64,000 nt of DNA, taken from contig NZ_SGXE01000008.1 of assembly GCF_004216895.1 (NCBI RefSeq), positions 1 through 64,000 of the forward strand, in the 5' to 3' direction. Position numbers and translations under genes: made by a program. The notes under the pieces are model-generated. The model did not search any database. It saw nothing but the letters and a program-made list of their open reading frames with translations, and was not told the origin of the DNA. The stretch is from Aquimarina brevivitae. GTDB lineage: Bacteria; Bacteroidota; Bacteroidia; Flavobacteriales; Flavobacteriaceae. Positions 1 through 9,091 of the stretch are shown piece after piece (the stretch's first letter is position 1; every line of letters begins with the position of its first letter).

Positions 1-72
1 ACCATTCCGAACAGAGTAGTTAAGCCCGTTAGCGCCAATGGTACTACAATCGTGGGAGAGTAGGTCGCCGCC
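1..72 (+). rRNA. rrf: 5S ribosomal RNA, 3' part
   Basis: The first 72 bases carry the conserved 3' half of bacterial 5S rRNA, including GAACAGAGTAGTTAAGCCC and the closing GGGAGAGTAGGTCGCCGCC. The 5' part lies outside the window, so this is the end of an rRNA operon read on the plus strand. A strong terminator follows within ten bases. The exact mature 3' end could differ by a few bases. Confidence 0.95.
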
Positions 73-80
73 TTCCTTTG

Positions 81-112
81 AAAACCCTTCACTAAACAGT
101 GAAGGGTTTTTT
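81..112 (+). terminator. rRNA operon terminator
   Basis: A 13-bp perfect stem (81-93 with 98-110) closes an AAAC loop and runs into a T tract. It directly follows the 5S rRNA and is the expected intrinsic terminator of the rRNA operon. Confidence 0.9.
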
Positions 113-204
113 GTTTTTAGGAAATAAATATAAGGCTAAGATTGAAATAATGATGCGGTGCTTGATGTGGAAATAGCAGCTGTAAAGGCAATTGGGTAAT
201 TTTT

Positions 205-1506
205 TCATTTAGTAAACAAATATTTCGCGACAGCGTGGTATGCTGGTAAGGAAGTAGGATCAATATAAGCATTTTTAGCCTCGGGATGCGAAGCAAATCG
301 TACCAGTACCATCTCTGCTTTTGGGTCGATGTAAATAGTTTGTCCATGGACTCATCTTGCTGCAAAAGCGCCGTGTTCATTATGAGTCATCCACCACATA
401 TTGCTGTAACTCCAACCGTTCAATGCGGTATATACAGATTTACGGAATGCTTTCTTGTCGCCACCTTTTATAAGGTCATCAATAAGGGCAACAGGTAGGA
501 TTTGTTGACCATTGAACTTCCCATTTTTTCGGACCATTTCTCCAAACATTGCCATATCTCGCATATTAGCACTAAATCCACCTCCGGCAAAAGCGATTCC
601 AGCTTTATCGATCTGATAATATCCGTCTATATGGGTTCCTAAGGGTTTCCAAATGCGTTCTGATAGTAGTTGAGGAATGCTTTTTCCGGTGACTTTAGAT
701 ATAATCCATCCCATGGCATCTGTATTAATGGTTTTATAGGCAAATACTTCTCCATGTTTACCATTTTTTTTAACAGTTTTCAAATAGTCATAGTAATTAG
801 AAGGACCTTGTGCGGATTTAGAAAATGGATTTCCAGCGGCAGAAAACGCCCATATTTCGGCTTTAGGGTTAGAGTAATCTTCACTGTATTCTAAGCCAGT
901 CGTCATATCTAAAATTTGACGGATTGTAGCGTCCCCAAAAGCAGTGTTTTTTAACTCTGGTACGTAATAAGCTGCAACTTTATTTTCATCAAGCACTCCT
1001 TCTGCAACCAATAACCCTCCTAATGTTCCCGTAAATGTCTTGCTGACTGACATTGCGGCGTGCACACCATCGGGTTTCAATTCACCAAAATACTTTTCAT
1101 ATACAATTTTGCCCTTATGTAAGATTAAAATTCCGTCGGTATAGTTTTTTGCAAGGGATGACTTCCAAGTCATCAGCTCATCTTTATTCGTAGGTTTGAA
1201 GGTGATATCATCGATAGCGTTATCAATCTTGTATTTGAAATGATATCGATCTTTTTGCGCTGCTTTAACAATAGTTGTTGGCATAAATTGTCGCATATGA
1301 CAAACACTATAGCGAAGGGCAGGAAATTTAAAAAAGCTACCGTCTATGGCTGATATGATTTTATCTTCTGGCGGGGGGAATTCTTGCATCCAGCCCATTT
1401 TTACAGGATCTGATTCTTCAAAATCTAAGTAGCCTTGTGCCTTAATTTCAGTATTTACAATTGTAATTATTAAGGTAAAGATGAAAAGCAGTGATTGATT
1501 GTGCAT
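205..1506 (-). pseudogene. Serine hydrolase (class C beta-lactamase fold), interrupted by an in-frame TGA
   Basis: The gene starts with a signal peptide (residues 1-24) and encodes a beta-lactamase/NylB-type serine hydrolase with the nucleophile motif SVSK. The open frame stops at TGA (352-354) after ...HGAFAAR. Translation of the same frame past that stop continues as VHGQTIYIDPKAEMVLVRF and so on for 48 residues to a second TGA at 205-207. This is the family C-terminus, and the HGQ segment is the equivalent of the beta-lactamase KTG motif. Relatives have Gly at the stop position, so one G-to-T change (GGA to TGA) explains it. The truncated 384-residue product would lack the third active-site motif. 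A sequencing error cannot be excluded. Confidence 0.85.
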
Positions 1507-1611
1507 GATTATAAAATAAGTTGTGAGGTGAGTTAACAGCTAAAGCTATAAAAATTATAATAAACTAACTTTTAAAGGCTAAAATTTTTTATCAGCTGGT
1601 AAATCTCGAAA

Positions 1612-1647
1612 TTTGTCAAATGATATACTATATATTAATTACATTTG
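1612..1647 (+). promoter_or_regulatory. Bacteroidota-type promoter for the HlyIII gene
   Basis: TTTG (1612-1615) and TACATTTG (1640-1647) match the -33 TTTG and -7 TAnnTTTG elements with a 24-nt gap, slightly long. The -7 element ends four bases before the ATG, so the transcript would be almost leaderless. Confidence 0.55.
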
Positions 1648-1651
1648 AATA

Positions 1652-2281
1652 ATGAATGATCAAACACCATTAGAAGAACGTTGGAACTGGATAACGCATG
1701 GAGTAGCTGCATTGGCTTCGGTTTTTGGTTTGGCATTGTTGCTTGTAAAAACACCAGATTCCTTAGCAAATGGTTATGTATCAGTTATAATATATGCACT
1801 TGCATTATTGTTCCTATATACAGCTTCAACAGTTTACCATTATGTAGAACGAATTGATTTAAAAAATAGGTTACGTGTTTTAGATCATATTGGTATTTAT
1901 GTACTGATAGCAGGTACATATACACCGGTAACGCTTATTACCTTAATCGACAGCAAAGGGTGGATACTTTTTATTACCGTGTGGAGTATTGCGTTGGTGG
2001 GAACCATATTAAAATTATTCTTTACCGGAAAATTCGAGGCAATTTCTTTATTGCTTTATGTCGTGATGGGTTGGTTAATTGTTATTGATATGGAACAATT
2101 AAACCACTTGATTGCCGATACAGGGTTATGGTATTTAGCTTTGGGAGGAATTGCCTATACGAGTGGAATTGTTTTTTATGTATGGAAAAAACTATATTTC
2201 AATCACGTGATTTGGCACGTGTTTGTAATGGCAGGTAGTCTTTTTCATTTTATTTTTATCTATAACTTTGTTTTGCCTTAA
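1652..2281 (+). CDS. Hemolysin III / PAQR-family membrane protein
   Basis: A 209-residue polytopic protein of the HlyIII (TrhA, PAQR-like) family. The N-terminal ITHGVAAL, the central DHIGIYVLIAGTYTP, and the C-terminal HVIWHVFVMAGSLFHF supply the conserved histidines of the family's probable metal site, and about seven hydrophobic helices span the chain. The family acts in the inner membrane and has been linked to membrane energetics or fluidity homeostasis. True haemolytic activity is not implied. It overlaps the convergent next gene by four bases. Confidence 0.85.
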   Translation: MNDQTPLEERWNWITHGVAALASVFGLALLLVKTPDSLANGYVSVIIYALALLFLYTASTVYHYVERIDLKNRLRVLDHIGIYVLIAGTYTPVTLITLIDSKGWILFITVWSIALVGTILKLFFTGKFEAISLLLYVVMGWLIVIDMEQLNHLIADTGLWYLALGGIAYTSGIVFYVWKKLYFNHVIWHVFVMAGSLFHFIFIYNFVLP

Positions 2282-2706
2282 TTTTTGATAAAATCTTTAA
2301 ACTCAAAAAAGAATTCTTCCATTACGGTCATTTCTTTAGCTAAAAAAGACATCGCTAACTCCCAGGAATTTTGATTGTGAATGCTAACTTGATTGAGTTC
2401 TACATAAAATCTTGATATGATTTTACCATTAGGTAATTCATAATGTTCATTAAAAATTGCGTGCTCGAAGTAACTGGAGACAATTATATTTTGTAAACTG
2501 AGGATTTTATCATAGTAATAAGAACGCATAAACTCATCTTGTGGCTCAATATCAAAAGATACTTGGGCCTTCTTAGTATCAAAAGAAAATTTTAAAGAAA
2601 CATCTTTGATTTTAGTATTGTAAAGAAGCCATTTTTGAGGATATTTTTTTCCAAAAGTGGTCCAAAATTTCTGACGTATTTTTTTAGCCTCGTCTCTACT
2701 ATACAT
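2278..2706 (-). CDS. DUF4268-like conserved protein
   Basis: A 142-residue soluble protein without a signal peptide. The opening SRDEAKKIRQKFWTTFGKKY and the aromatic-rich end EEFFFEFKDF resemble the DUF4268 family, which also occurs as a C-terminal domain of restriction or nuclease-like proteins. Here it stands alone. It lies two bases downstream of the ZIP transporter gene and is likely co-transcribed with it and the methyltransferase. Function unknown. Confidence 0.65.
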   Translation of the reverse strand: MYSRDEAKKIRQKFWTTFGKKYPQKWLLYNTKIKDVSLKFSFDTKKAQVSFDIEPQDEFMRSYYYDKILSLQNIIVSSYFEHAIFNEHYELPNGKIISRFYVELNQVSIHNQNSWELAMSFLAKEMTVMEEFFFEFKDFIKN

Positions 2707-2708
2707 GG

Positions 2709-3386
2709 TTATAAAAGATATGCAATTCCCGTTGCCAACAGAATGACAATTAATTTAGTAATGTTGAATTTATGCCCTTCATTACTCTCAAAAAGTATCG
2801 TGGTAGATACGTGAAGAAATATACCTATTACTAAGGCAGCTACTTCTTTATAATACCCTTTTATGAAATCAAAATTTTCAGATAAGAAGGTACCTGCAGG
2901 TGTCATTAAAGCAAAAGTTCCTAATAAGATAGCGATAGTACTTGCATTTAATTTGGTGTTTATTAAAAAGGTGGTTAAAATCATAGCAATAGGAATTTTA
3001 TGGATGATAATTCCTATTAAAATACCGTCGGTGTGATGGATAGGAAAACCTTCTAATAAAGCGTGTATACCCAAGCTGCAAAATAATAATACCGGGATTT
3101 GCGAAGTTTGTTTGTCTAAATGGATGTGACCATGTTCTGCACCTTTTGAAAAATATTCCAACACCTTTTGCAAAAGTATTCCAATCATGATCCAGACCCC
3201 TGTTGCTTTAGGTTTTATATTATCCTCAAATACTTCGGGTAATAAATCAAAAATTGTTATTGCCAATAAAAATGCACCACTAAAGGCCAAGAGAAGCTTC
3301 AGTTTCTTTGGGCTTTCTGGTTTAATCAATAGAACGATGGCGGCGCCAAAAACAACGGCTAATATGGTAAGAATATAATCCAACAT
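2709..3386 (-). CDS. ZIP-family metal transporter
   Basis: A 225-residue integral membrane protein of the ZIP (zinc/iron permease) family. The signature GIHALLEGFPI followed by HKIPIAMI supplies the conserved His, Glu and second His of transmembrane segments IV and V that form the binuclear metal site. A His-containing loop (EHGHIHLD) precedes it, as is usual in ZIPs. It probably imports zinc or another divalent metal across the inner membrane. The start ATG overlaps the stop of the upstream methyltransferase by one base, indicating translational coupling. Confidence 0.85.
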   Translation of the reverse strand: MLDYILTILAVVFGAAIVLLIKPESPKKLKLLLAFSGAFLLAITIFDLLPEVFEDNIKPKATGVWIMIGILLQKVLEYFSKGAEHGHIHLDKQTSQIPVLLFCSLGIHALLEGFPIHHTDGILIGIIIHKIPIAMILTTFLINTKLNASTIAILLGTFALMTPAGTFLSENFDFIKGYYKEVAALVIGIFLHVSTTILFESNEGHKFNITKLIVILLATGIAYLL

Positions 3387-4117
3387 TATTTAAAAAGAAG
3401 TATTAATCTTGGAGAAGTAGTGATGTCAAATTTCCCTAAACTGTAATTTCCAAAGGTATCAAATAAATAAACCCCAGCTTTTTCAAATAAATCCATAAAA
3501 TCAGCCAAACTAAAAGCTCTTACTCTCTCAGTGAAATTAAACTGCTCTCCATCGGCTTCAAAACTGATGTTCTTATAAATATAATTGTCTTTGGTATACC
3601 TCTTAATGTCGAAGGTGATTCCATCTACTGTTTTCGTTTCTTCAGCTACTAAATTGTCAATTACATAATTAACATTCATAAAATCGATTACCCCGACTCC
3701 ATATTCAGACAGATCGGTTTTTATGGCTTTAATCGTTTTTAAATTATCGTCATCCTTGTCGAAGTAGCCGAAACTTGTAAATAGGTTAAAAACAGCTGTA
3801 AAACTATCATTAAAGGGTTTGCACATGTCGTGCACTTTAAACTGCAAGCTATCATTTTCAAACTGTGAAGCATAGGCAATACTATTTTCGGATAAATCTA
3901 CTCCGGTAACATTAAAACCTAAACTATTGAGGTAAATACTGTGTCTTCCTTTGCCACAAGCTAAATCCAGAATCTTTTCTCCTGGTGAAAGGTTAAGGTA
4001 CTGCGTCAGATTGTCCATAAACAACTTAGCCTCCACGTGATTTCTGTCCTTGTATAGCGTGTGATAATAAGGGGTATCAAACCATGAGGTATACCACATT
4101 GATAAATCTTTTAGCAT
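3386..4117 (-). CDS. Class I SAM-dependent methyltransferase
   Basis: A 243-residue protein with the Rossmann SAM-binding motif ILDLACGKGRHS and the acidic ribose-binding loop VTGVDLSENS. The substrate is not evident; the fold resembles small-molecule methyltransferases rather than rRNA enzymes. I chose the ATG at 4117 over the upstream TTG at 4126 because the TTG adds only three residues. It is divergent from the rlmL-like gene and is first in a run with the ZIP transporter and DUF4268-like genes. Confidence 0.8.
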   Translation of the reverse strand: MLKDLSMWYTSWFDTPYYHTLYKDRNHVEAKLFMDNLTQYLNLSPGEKILDLACGKGRHSIYLNSLGFNVTGVDLSENSIAYASQFENDSLQFKVHDMCKPFNDSFTAVFNLFTSFGYFDKDDDNLKTIKAIKTDLSEYGVGVIDFMNVNYVIDNLVAEETKTVDGITFDIKRYTKDNYIYKNISFEADGEQFNFTERVRAFSLADFMDLFEKAGVYLFDTFGNYSLGKFDITTSPRLILLFK

Positions 4118-4134
4118 AGGGCGCAAAATTAATG

Positions 4135-4142
4135 TATTTTTG
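4135..4142 (+). promoter_or_regulatory. -7 promoter element of the rlmL-like gene
   Basis: TATTTTTG matches the Bacteroidota -7 consensus TAnnTTTG. It lies about 30 bases before the GTG at 4171 and within the longer open frame, which argues against any start codon upstream of it. Confidence 0.5.
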
Positions 4143-4170
4143 CGGTTTAACGTTATTCAAATTTAATATT

Positions 4171-5334
4171 GTGAGTAAGCCTTTTAAGATGGTAGCCAAA
4201 ACCTTATTTGGTTTTGAAGATTTATTAGCAGATGAACTGAAAAGTTTAGGCGCGGGTAAGGTGTCCGTTGGAAACAGAATGGTTAGTTTTTATGGAGATA
4301 AGGGTTTTATGTATAAGGCTAATCTTTGTTGTAGAACAGCAATTAAAATATTAAAACCGATACATCAAGGTAATGTAGGTAATGAAAAAGACCTGTACGA
4401 TTTTATACAAAGTATCGCCTGGGATGAATATCTGGATGTCGATGATACCTTTGCTATCTATGCTACTGTTTTTTCTGAGGCATTTACACATTCCCATTAT
4501 GTTTCCTTAAAAGTAAAGGATGCTATTGTTGATAAATTTAGAAAAGAAGAAGGCCGCAGACCCGACGTAGATACCGATTATCCGGATTTAACCATTGATA
4601 TTCATATTCAGCATAATAGTTGTACCGTATCCTTAGATAGTTCTGGAAAATCTTTACATCAACGAGGATACCGTAACAAAACCAACATTGCACCGATAAA
4701 CGAAGTACTAGCTGCAGGTCTACTAATGCGATCGGGTTGGAAAGGTAACACTCATTTTTTGGATCCGATGTGCGGAAGTGGTACCATTGCTATAGAAGCT
4801 GCCATGATAGCGTGTAATATTCCTCCTAACTTAAATAGAAAAGAGTTTGCATTTGAAAAATGGTTAGACTGGGATATGGATCTTTTTGAGACCATTGAAG
4901 AAGCTTGTTTAAATAAAATTAGAAAGTTTGATTACACCATTACGGGAATGGATCTTACTAATGCTACGGTGAAAAAAGCAATGCTGAATGTAGAAAGTGC
5001 AAATTTAAGTGAATTCATTACCATCAAGGAAGGAAATTTTTTTGAAAGTAAAAAATCCGTAGAAGGTCCATTACAGATGTTGTTTAACCCGCCCTACGGT
5101 GAACGTTTAGAAGTTGATATTCCTGAGTTTTATAAACAAATAGGAGATACTTTAAAGCAAAATTACCCGGGTACTATCGCCTGGTTTATAACATCAAATA
5201 TGGAAGGGTTAAAGAATGTTGGACTTCGACCATCGAGAAAGATCAAAGTGTTTAATGGTAAGTTAGAATCTAGGTTAGTCCGATATGAAATGTATGAAGG
5301 AAGCCGAAAAGCAAAATACAATAAGGACGTCTAA
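4171..5334 (+). CDS. THUMP-domain rRNA guanine-N2 methyltransferase (RlmL-like)
   Basis: The N-terminal part (residues about 10-160) is a THUMP RNA-binding domain beginning MVAKTLFGFEDLLADEL. The C-terminal part is a class I methyltransferase with MCGSGTIAIEAAM for SAM binding and the NPPYGER motif typical of base N-methylation. This is the RlmL/YcbY-like family that makes m2G in 23S rRNA. The frame is open from 4132, but a promoter element overlaps that part and relatives start MSKxFKMVAKT, so GTG at 4171 is preferred (387 residues). Confidence 0.85.
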   Translation: MSKPFKMVAKTLFGFEDLLADELKSLGAGKVSVGNRMVSFYGDKGFMYKANLCCRTAIKILKPIHQGNVGNEKDLYDFIQSIAWDEYLDVDDTFAIYATVFSEAFTHSHYVSLKVKDAIVDKFRKEEGRRPDVDTDYPDLTIDIHIQHNSCTVSLDSSGKSLHQRGYRNKTNIAPINEVLAAGLLMRSGWKGNTHFLDPMCGSGTIAIEAAMIACNIPPNLNRKEFAFEKWLDWDMDLFETIEEACLNKIRKFDYTITGMDLTNATVKKAMLNVESANLSEFITIKEGNFFESKKSVEGPLQMLFNPPYGERLEVDIPEFYKQIGDTLKQNYPGTIAWFITSNMEGLKNVGLRPSRKIKVFNGKLESRLVRYEMYEGSRKAKYNKDV

Positions 5335-5453
5335 TTTTTTATGACCCTCTCTCGTCATTTTCTATTTTTCAAGAACATTTATTAAAGTTTCAAAATGAGT
5401 TAGAAATGTGTATTTTTAAATATACAAATTACTAACTATCTAAAGCATTTTTT

Positions 5454-6320
5454 ATGAAAAATAGAATGGGTTATTTTTTAGGAGCACTAATATTAGCTGT
5501 ATGTATTAGTTGTAAAGACACAAAATCTACGGAAACAGAGAAAGAAGAGGAAGAAAAGGTTGAGATTGTGGAAGAAAAAGAAATGAAGCTAAAAGGAGAA
5601 GAAGTTTCCTATAGCACAGATTCTTTGCAAATGAAAGGATATATCGCTTTTAATGAAAATGCCACAGACAAGAGTCCTGGTGTCTTGGTAATCCACGAAT
5701 GGTGGGGTCATAATGACTATACTCGCAAAAGAGCTGATATGCTAGCGGAGTTAGGTTATGTAGCATTAGCTGTGGATATGTATGGAGAGGGTAAGCAAGC
5801 GAGCCATCCTGATGACGCAGGTAAATTTGCAATGAGTGTAATGGGTAATATTGATGTGGCTAAAGCCCGTTTTAACGCAGCACTCGAAATGCTAAAATCA
5901 AAAGATCAAGTTGATACTACGAAAATTGCAGCAATAGGATATTGTTTTGGCGGAAGTGTAGCGCTAACTATGGCTAATACAGGAGCAGAGTTAGATGCGG
6001 TCGCTGCTTTTCATAGTGGAGTTGAATTACCCGTAATGCCTAATGAAGAATTAACTGCAAAAGTATTGGTTTGCAATGGGGCTGAAGATCCATTTGTTTC
6101 ACCGGAGTCTGTAGCAGCCTATACCAAAGCTATGGATAGCATACAAGCCGATTATAAGTATGTGGCCTATGAAGAAGCAGTACATGCATTTACCAGTAAA
6201 GATGCTGATTCGCTAGGTAAGAAATTTGATCTTCCCTTAGCCTATAATAAAGAAGCAGATCAAAAATCTTGGGAAGAGCTAAAAAGATTACTAGAGGATG
6301 TTTTTAAATCCGAAGAGTAA
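5454..6320 (+). CDS. Dienelactone hydrolase-family lipoprotein
   Basis: A 288-residue alpha/beta hydrolase preceded by a lipoprotein signal with lipobox at CISC and a Glu/Lys-rich linker (residues 25-48). The family marks IHEWWGHNDY, AVDMYGEG, GYCFGGS (nucleophile Cys), the acid in GAEDPFVSP and the histidine in EEAVHAFT are all present, so the Cys-Asp-His triad is intact. The name derives from carboxymethylenebutenolidase; the envelope substrate here is unknown. It is transcribed alone. Confidence 0.85.
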   Translation: MKNRMGYFLGALILAVCISCKDTKSTETEKEEEEKVEIVEEKEMKLKGEEVSYSTDSLQMKGYIAFNENATDKSPGVLVIHEWWGHNDYTRKRADMLAELGYVALAVDMYGEGKQASHPDDAGKFAMSVMGNIDVAKARFNAALEMLKSKDQVDTTKIAAIGYCFGGSVALTMANTGAELDAVAAFHSGVELPVMPNEELTAKVLVCNGAEDPFVSPESVAAYTKAMDSIQADYKYVAYEEAVHAFTSKDADSLGKKFDLPLAYNKEADQKSWEELKRLLEDVFKSEE

Positions 6321-6370
6321 TAGCGTAAAAATAGGCTTAATATATAAAGGATATAGGTGATCTAGTGAGA

Positions 6371-7087
6371 TCACCTTTTCTTTTTGTAAAAAGGGATCAA
6401 ATAGCTTATGGTGTAAGCATATCCTACACCAAAAGTACTGTAATCATTGGTTCTTCCATATCCAGGAATAAAAAGGTTATCAAACCTTTCTGGGTTTTGC
6501 TCACTGATTAAATTTCTAATAGAAACGTTTGCACCTAGATATATGTTATGAAATAACTCTACTTCGAGTCCGAGTACTAACTCTACCCATCCTGCAGTTA
6601 ATCCGCTTTCTTCTTGTCTGCTAAATCTTACATCAGGTTCGTAATAGCTAGTGTTTGAAAAAATGCGGTAATTTTCTAATTCTTGGTTAAAGGTGGAGAA
6701 CCCATATCGCAATCCAACATAGATACTATTCTGCATTCCATACCAATTGTCATAGGTATTCCAATCCACACCAATACGGGCATATGAGCCAGATCCTTTG
6801 ACACTCACATTTTCTTCATCTCTTAATAAGGATTCAGTACCTAATTCTAACGTTATATAGTAATCCTTGTATATTCGATAATCCCCAACAATCTCAAACC
6901 CTTCATAGTCGTCATCGTCAATAGTTCTAATGACCTTGGCCAGATCAACACCTACCCGTAATCCGTACTTTTCAGCTGGAGGCAGGGTATCTCTTGCGGT
7001 TAATTTTTTAGGCTCTTCATTCTGTCCAAAGCAAACTAGACAGAACAAAAAGTTAGTGATAAATATAGATGTGTGTAATAGTTTCAT
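6371..7087 (-). CDS. DUF6048-like outer-membrane beta-barrel protein
   Basis: A 238-residue protein with a signal peptide (about 1-21) and alternating aromatic beta strands ending in a short barrel-like strand with terminal basic residues. It resembles the flavobacterial DUF6048 family. Its first 35 bases overlap the end of the preceding lipoprotein gene, and both follow rlmD on the same strand, a gene order I recognise from related genomes. Probably outer-membrane associated; molecular function unknown. Confidence 0.65.
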   Translation of the reverse strand: MKLLHTSIFITNFLFCLVCFGQNEEPKKLTARDTLPPAEKYGLRVGVDLAKVIRTIDDDDYEGFEIVGDYRIYKDYYITLELGTESLLRDEENVSVKGSGSYARIGVDWNTYDNWYGMQNSIYVGLRYGFSTFNQELENYRIFSNTSYYEPDVRFSRQEESGLTAGWVELVLGLEVELFHNIYLGANVSIRNLISEQNPERFDNLFIPGYGRTNDYSTFGVGYAYTISYLIPFYKKKR

Positions 7088-7562
7088 CAGTTACGTTTGG
7101 TTCTTGTATGACGATTTCTTTAATCCAATTGGTACCTCCATCTTCTGCAACAAGTGAGTTGGTCAACCCCTCAAAAGTTACCCTAAATCCACAAGCGCTA
7201 TTGACATATTCCTCCACAGGGGTGTATTCAAAAGAAAGCGTATCCGTATTAGTAGTTTCCTCTTGTTCTATTGTAAATTCAAATTCCGTGATTAAAACAT
7301 TTGTTTTAAGTGGTATGCCGATAGAGTCTTGATTAAATTCTGAAACAAAGAGTTCTTCGACATCCACAGCTTTTATAGATAAATTTTCAGGAGCTTTGGG
7401 GTCTATCCGTGTTATATTGTCAAAGAATTTTATTATTAAAAGCGGGGTTGTTGGTGTACCAGGAGGACAAATATCATCTCTTTCACAAGAGTAGTTTCCT
7501 ACTATAACAACCAAAAGGGTTAATAAGGCTAAGAAGGAAAACAGAATTTTATGTTTTTTCAT
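7053..7562 (-). CDS. DUF6452-like lipoprotein
   Basis: A 169-residue protein with a hydrophobic leader ending in a lipobox-like YSC, followed by ERDDICPPGTPTTPLLIIKF, a conserved opening in the flavobacterial DUF6452 family. It is predicted to be a lipid-anchored envelope protein. It starts one base after the rlmD stop and overlaps the next gene by 35 bases, so rlmD and these two genes form one transcription unit. Function unknown. Confidence 0.65.
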   Translation of the reverse strand: MKKHKILFSFLALLTLLVVIVGNYSCERDDICPPGTPTTPLLIIKFFDNITRIDPKAPENLSIKAVDVEELFVSEFNQDSIGIPLKTNVLITEFEFTIEQEETTNTDTLSFEYTPVEEYVNSACGFRVTFEGLTNSLVAEDGGTNWIKEIVIQEPNVTDETITHIYIYH

Positions 7563-7563
7563 A

Positions 7564-8976
7564 TTAAGCTTTCTTTTCTAAAAGTACAACATTTTCCACA
7601 TGGTAGGTCTGTGGAAACATATCTACAGGCTGTACTTTGGTAACTTTATAACTATGATCTAATAACGCTAAGTCTCGTGCTTGTGTTGCACTATTACAGC
7701 TAACATAAACAATTTTTTGTGGAGCAATTTGCAAAAGTTGAGCTACTACATCTTTGTGCATCCCATCTCTTGGTGGATCGGTAATGACCACATCCGGCAC
7801 CCCATGTTCTGCGACAAATCCATCTGTAAATACTTTTTTCATGTCTCCGACATAAAATTCGGTATTTGTAATTTTATTGTTTTCAGCATTTACTTTAGCA
7901 TCTGCTATGGCTTCAGGCACTGCTTCAACCCCAATTACTTTAGCGGCATCTTTGGCAACAAATTGGGCTATGGTTCCAGTACCTGTATATAGGTCGTAAA
8001 CCAATTCATTACCCGTTAATCCTGCAAAGTCTCTGGCAACCTTATACAATTCGTATGCTTGCGCAGAATTGGTTTGGTAAAAAGACTTGGCATTGATCTT
8101 AAAACGTAACCCTTCCATCTCTTCTTCAATATAATCTCTTCCTCGATAACAAATTACCTCTTGGTCATATATGGTATCATTACCTTTCTGGTTGATTACG
8201 TATTGCAATGAAGTGATTTCAGGAAATTCGTTGGCAATAAAATCCAAAAGCAGTTCTCTTTTTTCTTGGTCATCATAAAAAAACTGAAGTAAAACCATAA
8301 GTTCTCCTGTAGAAGCAATACGAATCATTAAAGTTCGCAGTAGACCTTCTTGTTTTCTTTGATTAAAAAAAGAAAGATGATGTGCTGTAGCGAATTCTTT
8401 TACTTTATTTCTTATGCTGTTACTTGGATCTTCCTGAAGGTAGCAAGTATCAATGTCCAATATTTTATCCCACATGCCGGGCATATGAAAGCCCAAAGCG
8501 TTTCTATTATCAAATTCTTCAGCACTTTTTATTTCGTCAAGTGTTAACCACCGGCTATCACTAAAGGTAAACTCCATTTTATTGCGATAAAAATACTGTT
8601 CTTCTGAGCCTAAAATAGGGCTCGTTTTCGGGAGTTCTATTTTACCTAAACGCTTCAAGTTATTGATCACTTCAGCTTCTTTATAAGCTAATTGGTACTT
8701 GTAATCCATAAACTGCCATTTGCAGCCCCCACAAGTCCCAAAATGCTCACATTTAGGAGTTACTCTTTTATCAGAAAGTTGATGAAAGGCAATGGCTTCT
8801 CCTTCATAAAATGCTTTTCTTTTTTTGGTGGTTTGCACATCTATCACATCACCAGGAACAGCATTGCTAATAAAAATTACTTTACCATCAGGAGCTTTAG
8901 CAATACTTTTCCCTTTGGCTCCAGCATCAAGAACCTCAATATGTTCGAATTTTAGTCTACGGTTTTTTCTTCCCAT
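7564..8976 (-). CDS. rlmD: 23S rRNA (uracil-C5)-methyltransferase RlmD
   Basis: A 470-residue enzyme of the TrmA/RumA family that makes m5U at position 1939 of 23S rRNA. An N-terminal TRAM domain (about 1-62) is followed by the iron-sulfur cysteines C76, C82 and C85 (CEHFGTCGGC) and a later Cys in DTCYLQ, then the SAM-binding region LYTGTGTIAQF, the DPPRDGMH motif and the catalytic cysteine in YVSCNSATQARD. All motifs are intact. Members of this family are often named rumA or simply RlmD, and the exact target uridine is inferred. Confidence 0.9.
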   Translation of the reverse strand: MGRKNRRLKFEHIEVLDAGAKGKSIAKAPDGKVIFISNAVPGDVIDVQTTKKRKAFYEGEAIAFHQLSDKRVTPKCEHFGTCGGCKWQFMDYKYQLAYKEAEVINNLKRLGKIELPKTSPILGSEEQYFYRNKMEFTFSDSRWLTLDEIKSAEEFDNRNALGFHMPGMWDKILDIDTCYLQEDPSNSIRNKVKEFATAHHLSFFNQRKQEGLLRTLMIRIASTGELMVLLQFFYDDQEKRELLLDFIANEFPEITSLQYVINQKGNDTIYDQEVICYRGRDYIEEEMEGLRFKINAKSFYQTNSAQAYELYKVARDFAGLTGNELVYDLYTGTGTIAQFVAKDAAKVIGVEAVPEAIADAKVNAENNKITNTEFYVGDMKKVFTDGFVAEHGVPDVVITDPPRDGMHKDVVAQLLQIAPQKIVYVSCNSATQARDLALLDHSYKVTKVQPVDMFPQTYHVENVVLLEKKA

Positions 8977-9091
8977 AGCGCAAAAATAAGAATAGAATAG
9001 ATATACTAATCAATTATTCAACATATCTTGAAAAAAGAAACAAAAAAATGAACCTAATTGATATTTCGGTGTCTTAGTAATAAAGCAATTT

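Noticed and set aside
205-354. The in-frame TGA as selenocysteine or a recoded Trp
   Set aside because: The family has Gly at this site, the window shows no selenocysteine machinery, and TGA is a normal stop in this lineage, for example at the gene's own end.
117-380. 87-residue ORF on the minus strand
   Set aside because: It reads the 3' part of the interrupted serine hydrolase in another frame and has no independent support.
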